A stretch of 64,000 nt of DNA from positions 372,001 through 436,000 of the forward strand of contig CAOLHI010001025.1 of the NCBI GenBank assembly GCA_948474755.1, read 5' to 3'. The notes below the pieces were generated by a model. That model did no database searches. It had not been told where the DNA came from and saw nothing but the letters and a program-made list of their open reading frames with translations. Made by a program: the position numbers and the translations under genes. Position 1 is the first letter of the stretch. The number at the start of each line of letters is the position of its first letter. Below are positions 30,894 to 41,329 of this stretch, piece after piece. The DNA is from Ctenosaura bakeri. Its lineage: Eukaryota > Chordata > Lepidosauria > Squamata > Iguanidae.

Positions 30894-31105
30894 AAAGTCT
30901 GCTTTTGCCCGAGCCCATTGGGAAGGGTAAGACCCCATCCCTCCCACTCCTTTTCCGCCACTGAGTAACTTCAGCACTCTGAACTCAAGTAAGCCCAAGG
31001 ACAAAGGGGAAAGTGTGGAGAGAGAAGGAGAGAGAAGTTGGGACCTTTTAAAAGCAGCTGAAAAAGTGGGACAACATAAGATTAATCAGGACCGCCCCTG
31101 CCAAA

Positions 31106-31790
31106 TCAGGGCAATTGGAATCTCCTTTCTTGAAGTTTGAAGGCACTGCTCCATGGCCTTATCTCTGGAACAGCAGGAAACAAGCTTGCCCCATCTTCCA
31201 TATGACATCCCTTCAAATATTTAAACTTCGCTGTCCTTTTCTTAACCTTTTGTTTTCCAGGCTAATGACAGAGCAGGACTCAGAATTCCAGGTGAGGTCC
31301 AACCAAAGCAGAATAGAATGATACCATCAATTCCATTGATCTAGACACTGTACTCCCATTGATCCAGCTCAGAATCACATTGGCTTTTTTAGCTGCTGCA
31401 TCACACTGCTGACTCACGTTCAGTTAGTTGTCTGCTAAGACTCCTAGATCCCTTTCACAGGTATTGTGGTCAAGCAAAGTGTCACCCATCTTGTATCTGT
31501 GTTAGCTACCCTTCTTAATTTGGTGTCACCTGCAAATTTGATGAGCATTCCCTCTACTCCTTCACTGAAGTCATTGATGAAAATGTTGAATAGTGTGGGC
31601 CCAGGACAGAACCCTGTGGCACCCCACTAGTCACTTCTCTCCAGAATAAAGAGAAGTCACTGGTGAGGAGCACCCTTTGGGTTCAATCGGTCAACCAATT
31701 ACAAATCCACCTGACAGTAGCCCTGTCTAGCCCACATTTTACCAGCTTATTTGTAAAAATATCATGGGGGACCTTGTCAAAGGCCTTACT
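31106..31790 (-). mobile_element. CR1 LINE 3' part
   Basis: From the RRFHL region (AATCTCCTTTCTTGAAGTTT) up to the complement of KAFDKVPHDIFTNKLV (GGACCTTGTCAAAGGCCTTA). The 3' tail is missing at the left. Several frame breaks. Confidence 0.85.
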
Positions 31791-31967
31791 GGTTTATTTT
31801 AAGTGAAATTTAAAACCACTTAAAATAAGATGTATAATTTAATTGCATTCTAACAATAGTTTCCGCTTTTTAAACTTAGGTTTTATGTTTCAATTTTTAG
31901 AAGCCACCTTGAGACCCAGCTATGGGGGGAAGGTGGGATACAAGCGAATAAATAACAGAAATAGGTG
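31791..31967 (+). mobile_element. LINE 3' tail
   Basis: AGAAGCCACCTTGAGACCCA to CAAGCGAATAAATAAC resembles the tails at 6172 and 14660. Clade uncertain. Confidence 0.35.
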
Positions 31968-32325
31968 CACTAGAAGGACGTAAACATTAGGAAAACATTC
32001 TTGACTGTAGGTGCCGTTCAACAGTGCAATACATTGCCTCAATGGGGTCTCTGGCCATTTCTGCACTAGCCTGTTGTAGCACGATGATTCCACTTTCAGC
32101 ATCCTCTGGAACCCTGGGGTTTGCAGTTTGGGGAGGGGGGGCTGGAGTCATCACGCTATAACAGGCTAGTGCGGAAATGGCCTCCTTCTTTGGAGGTTTT
32201 TAACCAAAGGCTGGATGACCATCTATCCAAGGAAGTGCTTGGATTGTGTCTTCCTGCGTGGTAGAAGGGGGTTGGACTGGGTAGTCCGTGGGGCACCTTC
32301 CTATTTTAAGATTCAATGTTCCTAA
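31968..32325 (+). mobile_element. CR1 LINE 3' end with nested MITE-A
   Basis: ACTAGAAGGACGTAAACATT to TTCCTATTTTAAGATTCAAT, interrupted at GGGGTCTC by MITE-A copy 10. Confidence 0.75.
32053..32182. mobile_element. MITE-A copy 10, deleted form, in CR1
   Basis: 130 bp. The host CR1 phrase TCTCCTTCTTTGG shows the target was TCC: TCT at 32050-32052, TCC at 32183-32185. Confidence 0.85.
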
Positions 32326-32514
32326 TTTCCCACGATTCTTTCTCTGATCAACATCCTTAGTAGAGCAGGAATTTGATGTCTGATCCAGTGTGGTTCTCCG
32401 TGTCATGCTGATGTCAGATGCAAGGGAAGAATTTTTTTACTGGACTTGACAATCCGAATGAAAGTTGCATTTTCACACTTCATGAGATGCATGGTGTGAA
32501 AAAGCACACCTCTC

Positions 32515-32630
32515 CTTGAGTCTTTCAACATTTTCAAGGATTGTACGGTGTTTGAGGCAGGCAGAGGGACTAGATGGCCCTCCAGGTTCTTTCAAACATT
32601 ACGGTTCCATATATTCTGTGATTTCATGAA
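32515..32630 (+). mobile_element. CR1 LINE 3' fragment, old
   Basis: GGGACTAGATGGCCCTCCAG to TATTCTGTGATTTCATG. Confidence 0.5.
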
Positions 32631-32784
32631 ATAAAAAGTGCTGAAAGCAATCTGCTTTATTTTAAAAGGCAAAAGGCTAAACGGCATTGGGGGAAATACA
32701 CAGAAGCATGGTTTGGCCAAAGGGAAAAACATGCACAAATTAGAGAAATGGCACAACCAGGCATTGAAATAAGGGGTGATGCAT

Positions 32785-33205
32785 TTTAATAGTAAATTTC
32801 ACATATTTAATTACATTCCATCTATTTCTATCCAACATATATTTACTATTATATCACCTTTTATTATATCAATATCAATATCAATATCATATCAGTGTCA
32901 ATACAGGATAATTTCAATGTCAATACCAGTAACTTTTTTTCTTCATAAACTCTGTTACTTGTCGCCAGTCTTTTTCAATTACATCTGTTTGTTTCCTTTT
33001 TAACTGTAAAGAGAATAAATCAAATTGTTTTAATTCAGCTATTTTTTGAATCCACTGCTCTATATCTGGAATTACCGGTAATTTCCATGCTCTCGCAAAC
33101 ACCATCCTTGCTGCCATAATTAAATAAAGTAATACTCTTTTGTTTCTCATTTGAAAAGTTTTGTCAAAGATAAATATCATATTTAACAAAAATAATTTCA
33201 AGGTG
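32785..33205 (-). mobile_element. L1 LINE 3' end
   Basis: Minus frame 33201-32920 gives NKRVLLYLIMAARMVFARAW, PVIPDIEQWIQKIAELKQFD and DVIEKDWRQVTEFMKK, the end of L1 ORF2, followed by an AT-rich 3' end. 5'-truncated. Confidence 0.8.
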
Positions 33206-33267
33206 GGAAGAAGTAAATAGTCTCACGACTTGATAGGAAGTAAGCAGGGGAAGAGGAGGGGTAGAAT

Positions 33268-33299
33268 CATGGATGGATGGATGGATGGATGGATGGATA
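33268..33299. repeat. (ATGG)n microsatellite
   Basis: About eight ATGG units. Confidence 0.9.
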
Positions 33300-33598
33300 G
33301 GTTTATTTTGGTAACGGACTGCAATACAGCAGAGTTTTACCTGTCTCAGGGGGCTAAGCCAAAAGCAACTGCTGCGGCCTTTCCTAACTTGTATATTTTT
33401 CCTCATTAATAACTTTTGCAATCTGGATCCAGACTCTAACATTGCTTGGATACATATGTCCGACATGTTGAAGGGTACAAGTTTGCAATCTGTGACAGAA
33501 GGCCAGCAAGGTGAGATCCATCTTCATTTCACCAAAGCCTGGGAGCAGCCACCAAGAAAACCCTCTGCCATGTTCTGAGCAGATGTCCCTGTGACAAT
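33300..33598. other. Unassigned interval
   Basis: No recognised gene or repeat. It continues beyond the MITE-B copy at 34030. Confidence 0.4.
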
Positions 33599-34029
33599 GG
33601 CCCTTTTTGCACTTTACCTTTTCTCCCTGCCATTGCACAGGGATCATGCAAAATGCATCCTCCGGGAGGGAATCACATCCTCTCCACTTCTCTCTGCATC
33701 AGCTCTGTTCTGGATGGAAGGAAGCATGACAGCTCCACCTCTTCCTTCCGTAGTGCAGCCGGGTACTTTCCCAGGCTGTGCTGGGGGAGGAAGCACAACC
33801 ATTGCGCTTCCCGATGTTCCACATGCCAGGTAAGTGCAGGAGGCACGCGGGAGGAATGCGCAGTCACAGGTCATTTTCGACAAATAGCTGAAAGCAATAT
33901 AATCTGCAATTGCTGTGGGATCGCTATGGGAGTGACGCACGATTGCGAGAACGTCATGCAGAACCATCCTCGCAATCCCGCAGCACTCCCGTGGCCATTT
34001 TGCATGGGAAATGGCATGCAAAAAGGGCC
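33599..34029 (+). mobile_element. MITE-B copy 1, with exon-like cassette
   Basis: 431 bp; ends GGCCCTTTTTGCAC and GTGCAAAAAGGGCC-like (ATGCAAAAAGGGCC). Duplication AAT at 33596-33598 and 34030-34032. In the plus sense it holds CCTCTTCCTTCCGTAG ending at 33753, then 76 nt, then CAG|GTAAGTG with the junction after 33829. Confidence 0.9.
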
Positions 34030-34509
34030 AATGTTTTCTCAATTCTTCCTGGAGTTCCTTTGGCAGCGACCACCATGGCTGCTTCAGGCTCTGACCTTTG
34101 CCCTGTTCTGAGCATAGCGTTGCCTTGTTTATCTGTTTGTTTCCAGCTTCTTGTGTCTCTTAGGCCTTCTGGGGACTTGATCCCGGCAATAGGCCTTGCC
34201 TTTCTGCTTGGAAGGCGCATGGTGTGACTTTAAATATAAAAAGCCTAAAGAATCTCTGGGTTTAAGAAAACAATATGGTAATCACCAGAGCTTTTGTTGG
34301 CAATGACAAAGTATTGGGTAACAGCTTCTTAACTTAACAACACTTCTAGACACACCTTCTGGTGTGCATTTTGCTCTTGGGACTTTTTATTTTGGCAGTT
34401 TTGCCTGAGTTGTAACATCTTTCCTGATAAACTACCACATATTGTACTATGGTTCTCTGTAGATCATCAGGTTCCCACATCTCAGAGCCTGCACCCTGTT
34501 CTCCAGTCC
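34030..34509. other. Unassigned interval
   Basis: No recognised gene or repeat. The frame that runs across 33910-34227 starts inside the MITE and is not credible. Confidence 0.4.
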
Positions 34510-35480
34510 TGTTACCCCAAAATATGGGTGACTCAGGGGTCCACCCATAAAGCCAGTACCTCCATGTGCCAGCGGGGAATTAATTAGCTCAAATTGGGAT
34601 GCCTGTAAGATGGGGAGTAACCTAACAAGATCCTCCACCAGTGTTTATGGGTTCCTCACAGGAAAGAATCAGCCAGAGATTCCAAAATAAACTAAAATGT
34701 GTTTTATTGAAAAAGGTCCAACCACACACAAAAGATCCAAGCACTCACACATTTGTTCAACAGCTAACCAAAGGATAAAGGGAGGAAAGTTGTTGGCTTG
34801 GAGTTTCAGGGAATGGGCAATAATTACCTGTCCAAAGAGCAATGAAGAAAGCAGTAATGTGGCTTGGACTTGAGCCTAAGGACAGTACAAGTTCAGAAAT
34901 TAGAGACTAGTGTCCAGTAAGTGAGATACTGCATTTAACTGCCCCAAACAGAAGATTTTTATACCCAAATCTTCCTGGATGGCAAGGATGTGGATGACTC
35001 TCTGGCCAAGCAAACGATGGAGGTTGCAATGTCAGGACAATGGGATCCAGATGGAGTTTATGGTCTTAGTGTCAGGTGACAAAAAGTTAATAATTGTTAT
35101 AATAGCTCTGTATTAGTGGACAGGTAAAGGAAGAATGCAGGGAAATATCCAGGTGCTCGGAAGAAAGGTTGAAACAATCAATGGTTTGGTGGGAACTTCC
35201 CCTTGCTGTTGTGTGGTGGCAGAGATGTCAGCTTCTGCTTAAGCCTATTATCTCTGGAGTTGGCTGGTCATTGTCCTGACAATGACTTTGGCCAGAGGGG
35301 ATCTCTGACTTCCTTTGCAGCACATATGTTCAGCCAGTGTTCCTTTGCCCAGTCTGGTCTTACGGTCATCACTGGGTCCATTTTATATCAATGCCAATTA
35401 ACATGTTTTGCCAATTAAATCGTATTCTGCCAATTAAATCATATTCCACCAATTAAATCATATCAGATCTGGTGTGTGTG
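34510..35480 (-). mobile_element. LTR, minus strand (left boundary clear, right approximate)
   Basis: Read on the minus strand, it ends at 34510 with ...GGGGTAACA, like the other LTRs here. It has a polyadenylation signal TCAATAAAACAC around 34698-34709 and a TATA box GGGTATAAAAATC around 34954-34966. Four copies of a CCAATTAA-based unit of about 18 bp lie at 35393-35461, which would be in U3. No target duplication was found, so the 5' boundary is a guess, and the relation to the 20514 family is only through the terminal bases. Confidence 0.5.
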
Positions 35481-35555
35481 TGAGTCGGTAAAAGTCCCTG
35501 GGGTGGAAGTTGGGGAATCTCAGGGCGAGAGCACTGCCTTGAAAAGTCTGTGTCA

Positions 35556-36489
35556 TACCCGCCAACATTTCACGGATATAAGGACATTCATGGCCGAACA
35601 ACACCAGAACGTGGTCAAGATAGTAAAAGGTATTAATGAGGAAGGACACACAAAGTGTGAGAGGCTGCAGCTGTTGGCTTTTGCCTGAGCCTCCTGGGAA
35701 GGGCAAGTTTCTGCACCCTCCTCTCCCCCTGTCATGAGTTAATTGAACTGCTTAACTGCTTTGGTTAGACCCCATCTTGAATACTGTGTCCAGTTCTGGG
35801 CACCCCAATTGAAGAGGGATATTGACAAGCTGGAGCAAGTCGAGAGGAGGGCGACCAAAATGGTGAGAGGCCTGGAAGCCATGAAGCCCTATGAGGATAG
35901 ACTTAGAGAACTGGGGATGTTTAGTTTGCAGAAGAGAAGGTTAAGAGGGGACATGATAGCCATGTTTAAGTATTTGAAGGGATGCCACGTAGAGGAGGGA
36001 GAGAGCTTGTTGTTCTGCTACTCCAGAGACCAGGACAAGGAGCAATGGATTCAAGCTGCAGGAAAAGAGATTCCACCTGAACCTCAGGAAGAACTTCCTG
36101 GTGGTCAGGGCTGTCTGACAGTGGAATATGCTGCCTCGGAGTGTAGTGGAGTTTCCTTCCTTGGAGGTTTTTAAGCAGAGGCTTGATGGTCATCTGTCGG
36201 GAGTGCTTTGAGGGTGTTCCTGCATGGCAGGGGGTTGGACTGGATGGCTGGATGTCCTCTTCCAACTCTATATTTCTATGATTCTATGATTCTATGATTC
36301 TATGATTCTATGAATGTAAATTACTTTTGCACTCTGACCTTAATTTGCAGCAACTAAAGTAAGCTGAGGATAAAGGAGGAAAATGGAGGGAGGAGAGAGA
36401 AACTGGGACATTTTAATAACAGCTGAAAAGTGGGAGAACAGAAGGTTCATTTGGACAGTCCTTGCCAAATTGGGGTAGTTGGAAGGTAT
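35556..36489. mobile_element. MITE-C copy 2, carrying a CR1
   Basis: Ends CATACCCGCCAAC and GTTGGAAGGTATG are inverted. The interior on each side of the CR1 (ACATTTCACGGATATAAGGA; GGACATTTTAATAACAGCTG; GGACAGTCCTTGCCAAATTG) is shared with MITE-C copy 1. TGT lies on both outer flanks. Superfamily unknown. Confidence 0.65.
35740..36315 (+). mobile_element. CR1 LINE 3' part, nested in MITE-C
   Basis: Frame 35743-36174 gives [40 protein letters not shown] and [20 protein letters not shown], then a frameshift at ESLLFCYS. It ends in five ATTCTATG-type units. Confidence 0.9.
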
Positions 36490-36492
36490 GGT

Positions 36493-37606
36493 GTGTGTGT
36501 GTATGTGTACATACATGTGTGTATGGGTGCATGTCTAACCCCTATGAGTTGCTGGTTTGGATGAGAAAATGGGCAAATCCTAAGGAAAGAACTGTACAGT
36601 ACTTACCAGTTCAGTTGGAGGGAGGCGAGGAGAGAGGGAGAGAAACTGTGAGTGAGGGACGGAGGGAGGGAGGTGGTATATTTATCTGCATAAGAAATAG
36701 GCCCTTGAATTAGGACTTTGAGGTTGCCTCCAGTAACTACTGAGCAGCTAGATTTCTGCAAGCAAGTCCTGCACTAGTGCTTTGTGAGATACCTGTAATA
36801 GAACTGTAGCTACAGAGGGTGGGCAAAATGAGGGCTTTGCCTTCCAAATAAGATTTCTGCCCCCTCCCATTAAAATTCCCCTTTGGCCCCCAAATTTCTA
36901 GCACCGCAGAGTATGAAACACTAAAAGCTGTTCATACTTCGAACTCTTCTGTTTGCTGCGTTCACATTCCGTTGGTCACATTGTCTGATCCTTTCCTTTG
37001 GATGCCTCAACTGTATCTCTAGATGTTCAAATCAAATTTTAAATTATTAAAATTTGGGGATTGAAGAAAACTATTATGGGGGGGGGGCTGTAGAATTTTT
37101 ATTGGGGAAGCAATAACCTCATTTTTTCCTCCTCCCTATAGCAACACCTCTGCATTTGTGCTGCCTTGGAGATCAAATATGCAGTGAGGTTGCTTTTTTA
37201 AAATGTTTATATAAATCTGCAAATTGTTTTACACTTTTGTTATGGTATTCGTGAAATTCATTTGTAAAGTGGACCCACAGAAAGATACATATGTATAATC
37301 TTTTATCAGACTTTCTTTTAATTTGAATGACAGACTCATTGTGACTGGGTGCTTCATACTTAATGACATCACCAAAGCCCTTCCCTTCCTATGACATCAC
37401 CAGGGGACCACCCCTTGTCATGTCAGTAGGCCCTGCCTCCTGTGATGTCATCAGAGGCTACCCTACGTCTCATTTCGGCACCAGTGGGATCACTAAGGGG
37501 CGCGGAACACCTTGGGTGACACTGTTGGAGTGGAATGACACCAGAATAACTGCCTGTACCATTTTTCTTCCCCCTTGGCAAGAGACCAAAGAGCTTCATG
37601 TAGGAT
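36493..37606. other. Unassigned interval, 1.1 kb
   Basis: A TG-rich stretch at 36488-36532 and an A/G-rich stretch at 36620-36672 are low complexity. CTATGACATCACC and similar repeats of GATGTCATCA-like words occur at 37360-37460. No gene is recognised. Confidence 0.35.
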
Positions 37607-38165
37607 GAGTCAGCAGTGTGATGCAGCAGCCAAGAAAGCCAATGCAATTCTCGGCTGCATCAATAGGAGTATGGTGTCTAAATCGAGGGAGGTACTGGTA
37701 CCACTCTACTCTGCTTTGGTTAGACCCCATCTTGAATCCTGTGTCCAGTTCTGGGCACCCCAATTCAAGAAGGATATTGACAAGCTGGAGCAAGTCCAGA
37801 GGAGGGCGACCAAAATGGTGAGAGGCCTGGAAGCCATGAAGCCCTATGAGGACAGACTTAGAGAGCTGGGTATGTTTAGTCTGCAGAAGAGAAGGTTAAG
37901 AGGGGACATGAGAGCCATGTTTAAATATTTGAAGGGATGCCATGTAGAGGAGGGAGTGGGCTTGTTTTCTGCTGCTCCAGAGACCAGGACAAGAAGCAAT
38001 GGATTCAAGCTGCAGGAAAGGAGATTCCACCTGAACCTCAGGAAGAACCTCCTGACAGTCAGGGCTGTCTGGCAGTGGAATCTGCTGCCTCAGAGTGTAG
38101 TGGAGTCTCCTTCCTTGGAGGTTTTTAAGCAGAGGCTGGATGGCCATCTGTCGGGAGTGCTTTGA
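37575..38165 (+). pseudogene. CR1 ORF2 C-terminal domain, intact frame but truncated
   Basis: From about 37607 the frame codes [75 protein letters not shown] and ends [14 protein letters not shown] then stop, the usual C-terminus of CR1 ORF2. The first eleven residues come from flanking DNA. It lacks the endonuclease and the reverse transcriptase core, so it cannot move itself. The unbroken frame over about 185 codons suggests recent insertion. Confidence 0.85.
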
Positions 38166-38262
38166 GGGTGTTCCTGCATGGCAGGGGGTTGGACTGGATG
38201 GCCCCTGGGGTCTCTTCCAACTCTACATTTCTATGATTCTATGATTCTATGAATCTATGACC
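37607..38262 (+). mobile_element. CR1 LINE 3' end, young
   Basis: 5'-truncated at ATGAGTCAGCAGTGTGATG and complete to the tail TTCTATGATTCTATGATTC. Its coding part is unbroken; see the next entry. Confidence 0.95.
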
Positions 38263-38632
38263 TTTTCTTTTTTTCTTAAGACTGGATGAGATCACTAGTG
38301 CGTTCACGCACATGGAGCCAGATGGATAGATCAGGATGCCCAGTGGGTGGTCCATTGCAGTAGACCAAGACCACTCAAATTCCAGCTCCTGGACGGAAAA
38401 GGCTCCATGGGGATGAGACCCTGAGTTACTGTCCTAGGTGACACCAACCTTCATGATGCCACTGTTCAATGTTTGAGTTGACATTCAGCTGGCAACCCGA
38501 CTTGAGATTACCTGAGGGATAAACCTCCTTGGCAGTTTCAGGGCACTGCCAAGTTTCTGTACAGCTCTCCTCTTTCCCTTGGGGAGAAAGCGGCTGTTGA
38601 ATAATAAAACACTAGATTGCCAATACACCATG
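38263..38632. other. Unassigned interval
   Basis: No recognised feature. Confidence 0.4.
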
Positions 38633-39185
38633 TTAGAATCACAGAGTTGGAAGAGACTCCAGGGGCCATCGCGTCCAACCCCCTTCTATGCAGGAACCCA
38701 TATCATGACATTCCCAACAGACAGCCATCCAGCCTCTGCTCAAAAACCTCCAAAGAAGGAGACTCCATCACACTCCATGGAGGCAGCAGCAGATTCCACT
38801 GCAGACAGCCCTGACCATCAGGAAGTTCTTGCTGAGGTTCAGGTGGAATCTCCTTTCCTACAACTTGAATCCATTGCTCCTTGTCCTAGTCTCTGGAGCA
38901 GCAGAAAACAAGCCCTCTCCCTCCTCTGCATGGCATCCCTTCAAATATTTAAACATGGCTGTCATGTCCCCTCTTAACCTTCTCTTCTGCAGACTAAACA
39001 TACCCAGCTCCCTAAGCCATTCCTCAGAGGGCTTCATGGCTTCCAGACCCTTCACCATTTTGGTTGCCCTCCTCTGGACACGTTCCAGCTTGTCGACATC
39101 TTTCTTGAATTGAGGTGCCCAGAACTGGACACAGGATTCCAAATGAGGCCTAACCAATGCAGAATAGAGTGGTACCATTACCTCC
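38633..39185 (-). mobile_element. CR1 LINE 3' part
   Basis: Minus frame 39289-38858 reads [39 protein letters not shown] and [10 protein letters not shown]; the 3' end lies at 38633 (AGAATCACAGAGTTGGAAGA). Confidence 0.9.
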
Positions 39186-39511
39186 CTCGATGTTGGTCCA
39201 CTCTGCACCACTATGTTGTTGTGAAAGCTCTTGAAGTGAGGCTGGAGACAGACAGGAAGAGAGATGGGACAATAGGGTTGCCAGTTCACAATTGCTCTAG
39301 GCCCTGAGGTTTCCAGGCCAAAATCTGAGACCTAAGGCTGCCTCTGAAGCATTATGGTTTAAGTACCAACCTCTGTTGCTCACAGCTTATCATTTAAATT
39401 TGCACAACAGATTTCCCTGCTTGGAAATTGACACAGAAGTCTGGATGAAAGGGGCTTCTCCCAGCTGATGGTGAAATGAGACAATTATTCTTTCTTTTCT
39501 CACTTACTTTA
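39186..39511. other. Unassigned interval
   Basis: No recognised feature. Confidence 0.4.
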
Positions 39512-39706
39512 TTGGGTTGTTGTGTGCCTTCAAGTTGGTTCTGACTTATGGCGACCTTGAGGCAAACCTATCACGGGGTTTTCTGGGGGCTGAGAGTGTG
39601 TGATGTGCCCAAGGTCACAAAGTGGGTTTCGATAGCCAAGCAGGAAATCAAGCCCTGGTCTCTAGGATCATAGTCCAATGCTCAAATCACTACATCACAT
39701 TGGCCC
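39512..39706 (-). repeat. tRNA-derived SINE, near complete
   Basis: The plus strand begins with the tail complement (TTGTGTGCCTTCAAGTTGGT) and ends with the A-box complement (CTCAAATCACTACATCACA). Same family as 1298-2070. Confidence 0.75.
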
Positions 39707-39715
39707 TCTCAGTTA

Positions 39716-39915
39716 GGGCCTTTCGGTACTTTCTAACACTGTTATAGTGTTATTATTCCACTTTTAACACCCTATGAACTTCTGGGGATTGTAGTTAACT
39801 GAAGCCAAAGAGCCTGAGAATTTTAAAGGCCCCTCCCTAAACTGCAAGCCCCAGGATTCCATAGGATGCCGAAAGTGGAATATTAACACTTTAACAGCGT
39901 AGTGCGGAAAGGCCC
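39716..39915. mobile_element. MITE-A copy 11, long form
   Basis: GGGCCTTTCGGTAC to GCGGAAAGGCCC. Duplication TTA at 39713-39715 and 39916-39918. Confidence 0.8.
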
Positions 39916-40165
39916 TTACTAAGGAACATTTAATCCCACCTACTTGCCTCTAGCCAGAAAGTGGACGCAGAGCGGAGAGGAGCGGAAGCCCTTGGTGTCA
40001 CAATGACTATGTCAGAAGGAGGAAGCTAACTACATAAATACATAAGACCCCCTTGGAGAAGTTCTGTGAAGACTTGCAGACTGAAGCAAGCTGCTGGTCT
40101 ATTAGCTGAGTTGGAGATTTGCTGACAGCCCTTTGCTCTTACCTGGAGATGCCACATGAAACCTG

Positions 40166-40345
40166 GACCATTTCCGCACTAACCTGTTATGGTGCGATGA
40201 TTGCAATTTCAACATCCTCTGGAATCCTGGGGTTTGCAGTTTTGGGAGGGGCCAGCCAGCCCCTCCCGAAACTGCAAACCTCAGGATTCCAGAGGATGTT
40301 GAAATTGCAATCATTGCGCTATAACGGGCTAGTGCGGAAATGGCC
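40166..40345. mobile_element. MITE-A copy 12, palindromic
   Basis: 180 bp, duplication CTG at 40163-40165 and 40346-40348. Both arms share the private variant ATTGCAATTTCAAC in place of ATTCCACTTTCAAC. Confidence 0.9.
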
Positions 40346-40789
40346 CTGCACACCCAAAGCCAGGCCCTGAGACCTGGCAACCCTCACAGACCAACATTCT
40401 TGGTGCTGGAAGTGATTTCAACATGGACTGTTTTGGGTCTTGGAACCAATGCGCCTCAAAAAGCAGCGGCAGAGAGAGGTCAAACTACTTCCAGCACGCT
40501 GGTCTGCCTTTGCTTTTAAGTTGCATAACTGCTGCGTGAGGAATCAGAGAGGCTGCCAGATGGAACCCCCTGGTGGGCTTCTTTCAGGCCAGATTCCCTG
40601 GATCTGGTTGGAGTTATTTGAAAGATGCATGCTCTGCCTGCCAGTCAAGCCTGGATTTCAAAAATAAGACATGCAAACATACCGTAGCTTTTTGGTGACC
40701 CTGTCCCCCTGGCTGGCTTTGGGGACAACGTGTTCTTACTTCTCCTTGTTTCAAAGGTGGGACGTTGCCTTGTAGATGAGTTGGATCCC
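40346..40789. other. Unassigned interval
   Basis: No recognised feature; short frames only. Confidence 0.4.
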
Positions 40790-41060
40790 TCCTCTATTAA
40801 GCTCAGTATTGTCAACACTGTTTGACAGCAGTGGCTGAAGTTCTTTCCTAGGCATCCCTGGAGATGCAAGGGATTTGAAACTGAGACCTTCTGCATAGGT
40901 ATACAGAAAGCTGCCTGCAGGGAGTCAAGTCATTGATAGTCCAGGTAGTCTGCTCTGATGGGCGGCCATGGCTTTCCAGGGCTTTCTAGGAGGACTTTTT
41001 CCTAGATCTGGTTGGAGATGTTGGGCACCTTCTGTATGGGAACGTAAGATCCAGCCTTCT
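40790..41060 (-). repeat. Possible second-type tRNA-derived SINE
   Basis: CCTGGAGATGCAAGGGATTT, then GAGACCTTCTGCATAGG and CCATGGCTTTCCAGGGCTTT resemble the complement of a squamate SINE body with a tRNA-like head (GCATGCAAAGCAGATGCTCT type). A smaller piece of the same kind lies at 42445-42500. Confidence 0.35.
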
Positions 41061-41329
41061 TTTGGCCATTAGTGTCCATTTAACCTTGTATTGAAGTAGC
41101 CTCTGAGAGGGGGTCAGTCTAGGTAGCCACAAGACCCTATATATGCTCATAGTTGTAGAATCTAATATGAGGAATCATCTGAAAGTGTGTCACAAGTCAA
41201 GGGATTTCCATATGCTGCATTAGCAATGATAACCAGAGTTGTTTCTGTTTATGAATACAGAGTTTCGGTCACGGTGTACTAACTGCTGAAATGTTCTATA
41301 ACATATTGCCTGGAATGTAAATATCTGAA

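Larger units (their letters stand above)
29590..31105. mobile_element. MITE-C copy 1, carrying MITE-B2 and L1
   Basis: The left part (GAGCTTCAACATTTCACAGA to GGCTAGG) and right part (AGTCTGCTTTTGCCCGAGCC to CCTGCCAAATCAGGGCAATT) match the two halves of MITE-C copy 2 at 35556-36489. The outer CATACCC ends are decayed on the left and lost on the right, where a CR1 adjoins. About 330 bp without the insertions. Confidence 0.6.

Noticed and set aside
30432..31004. 190-codon minus-strand frame and its plus-strand partner at 30513-30968
   Set aside because: It crosses the border between an L1 insertion and the CpG-rich MITE-B2; composition explains it.
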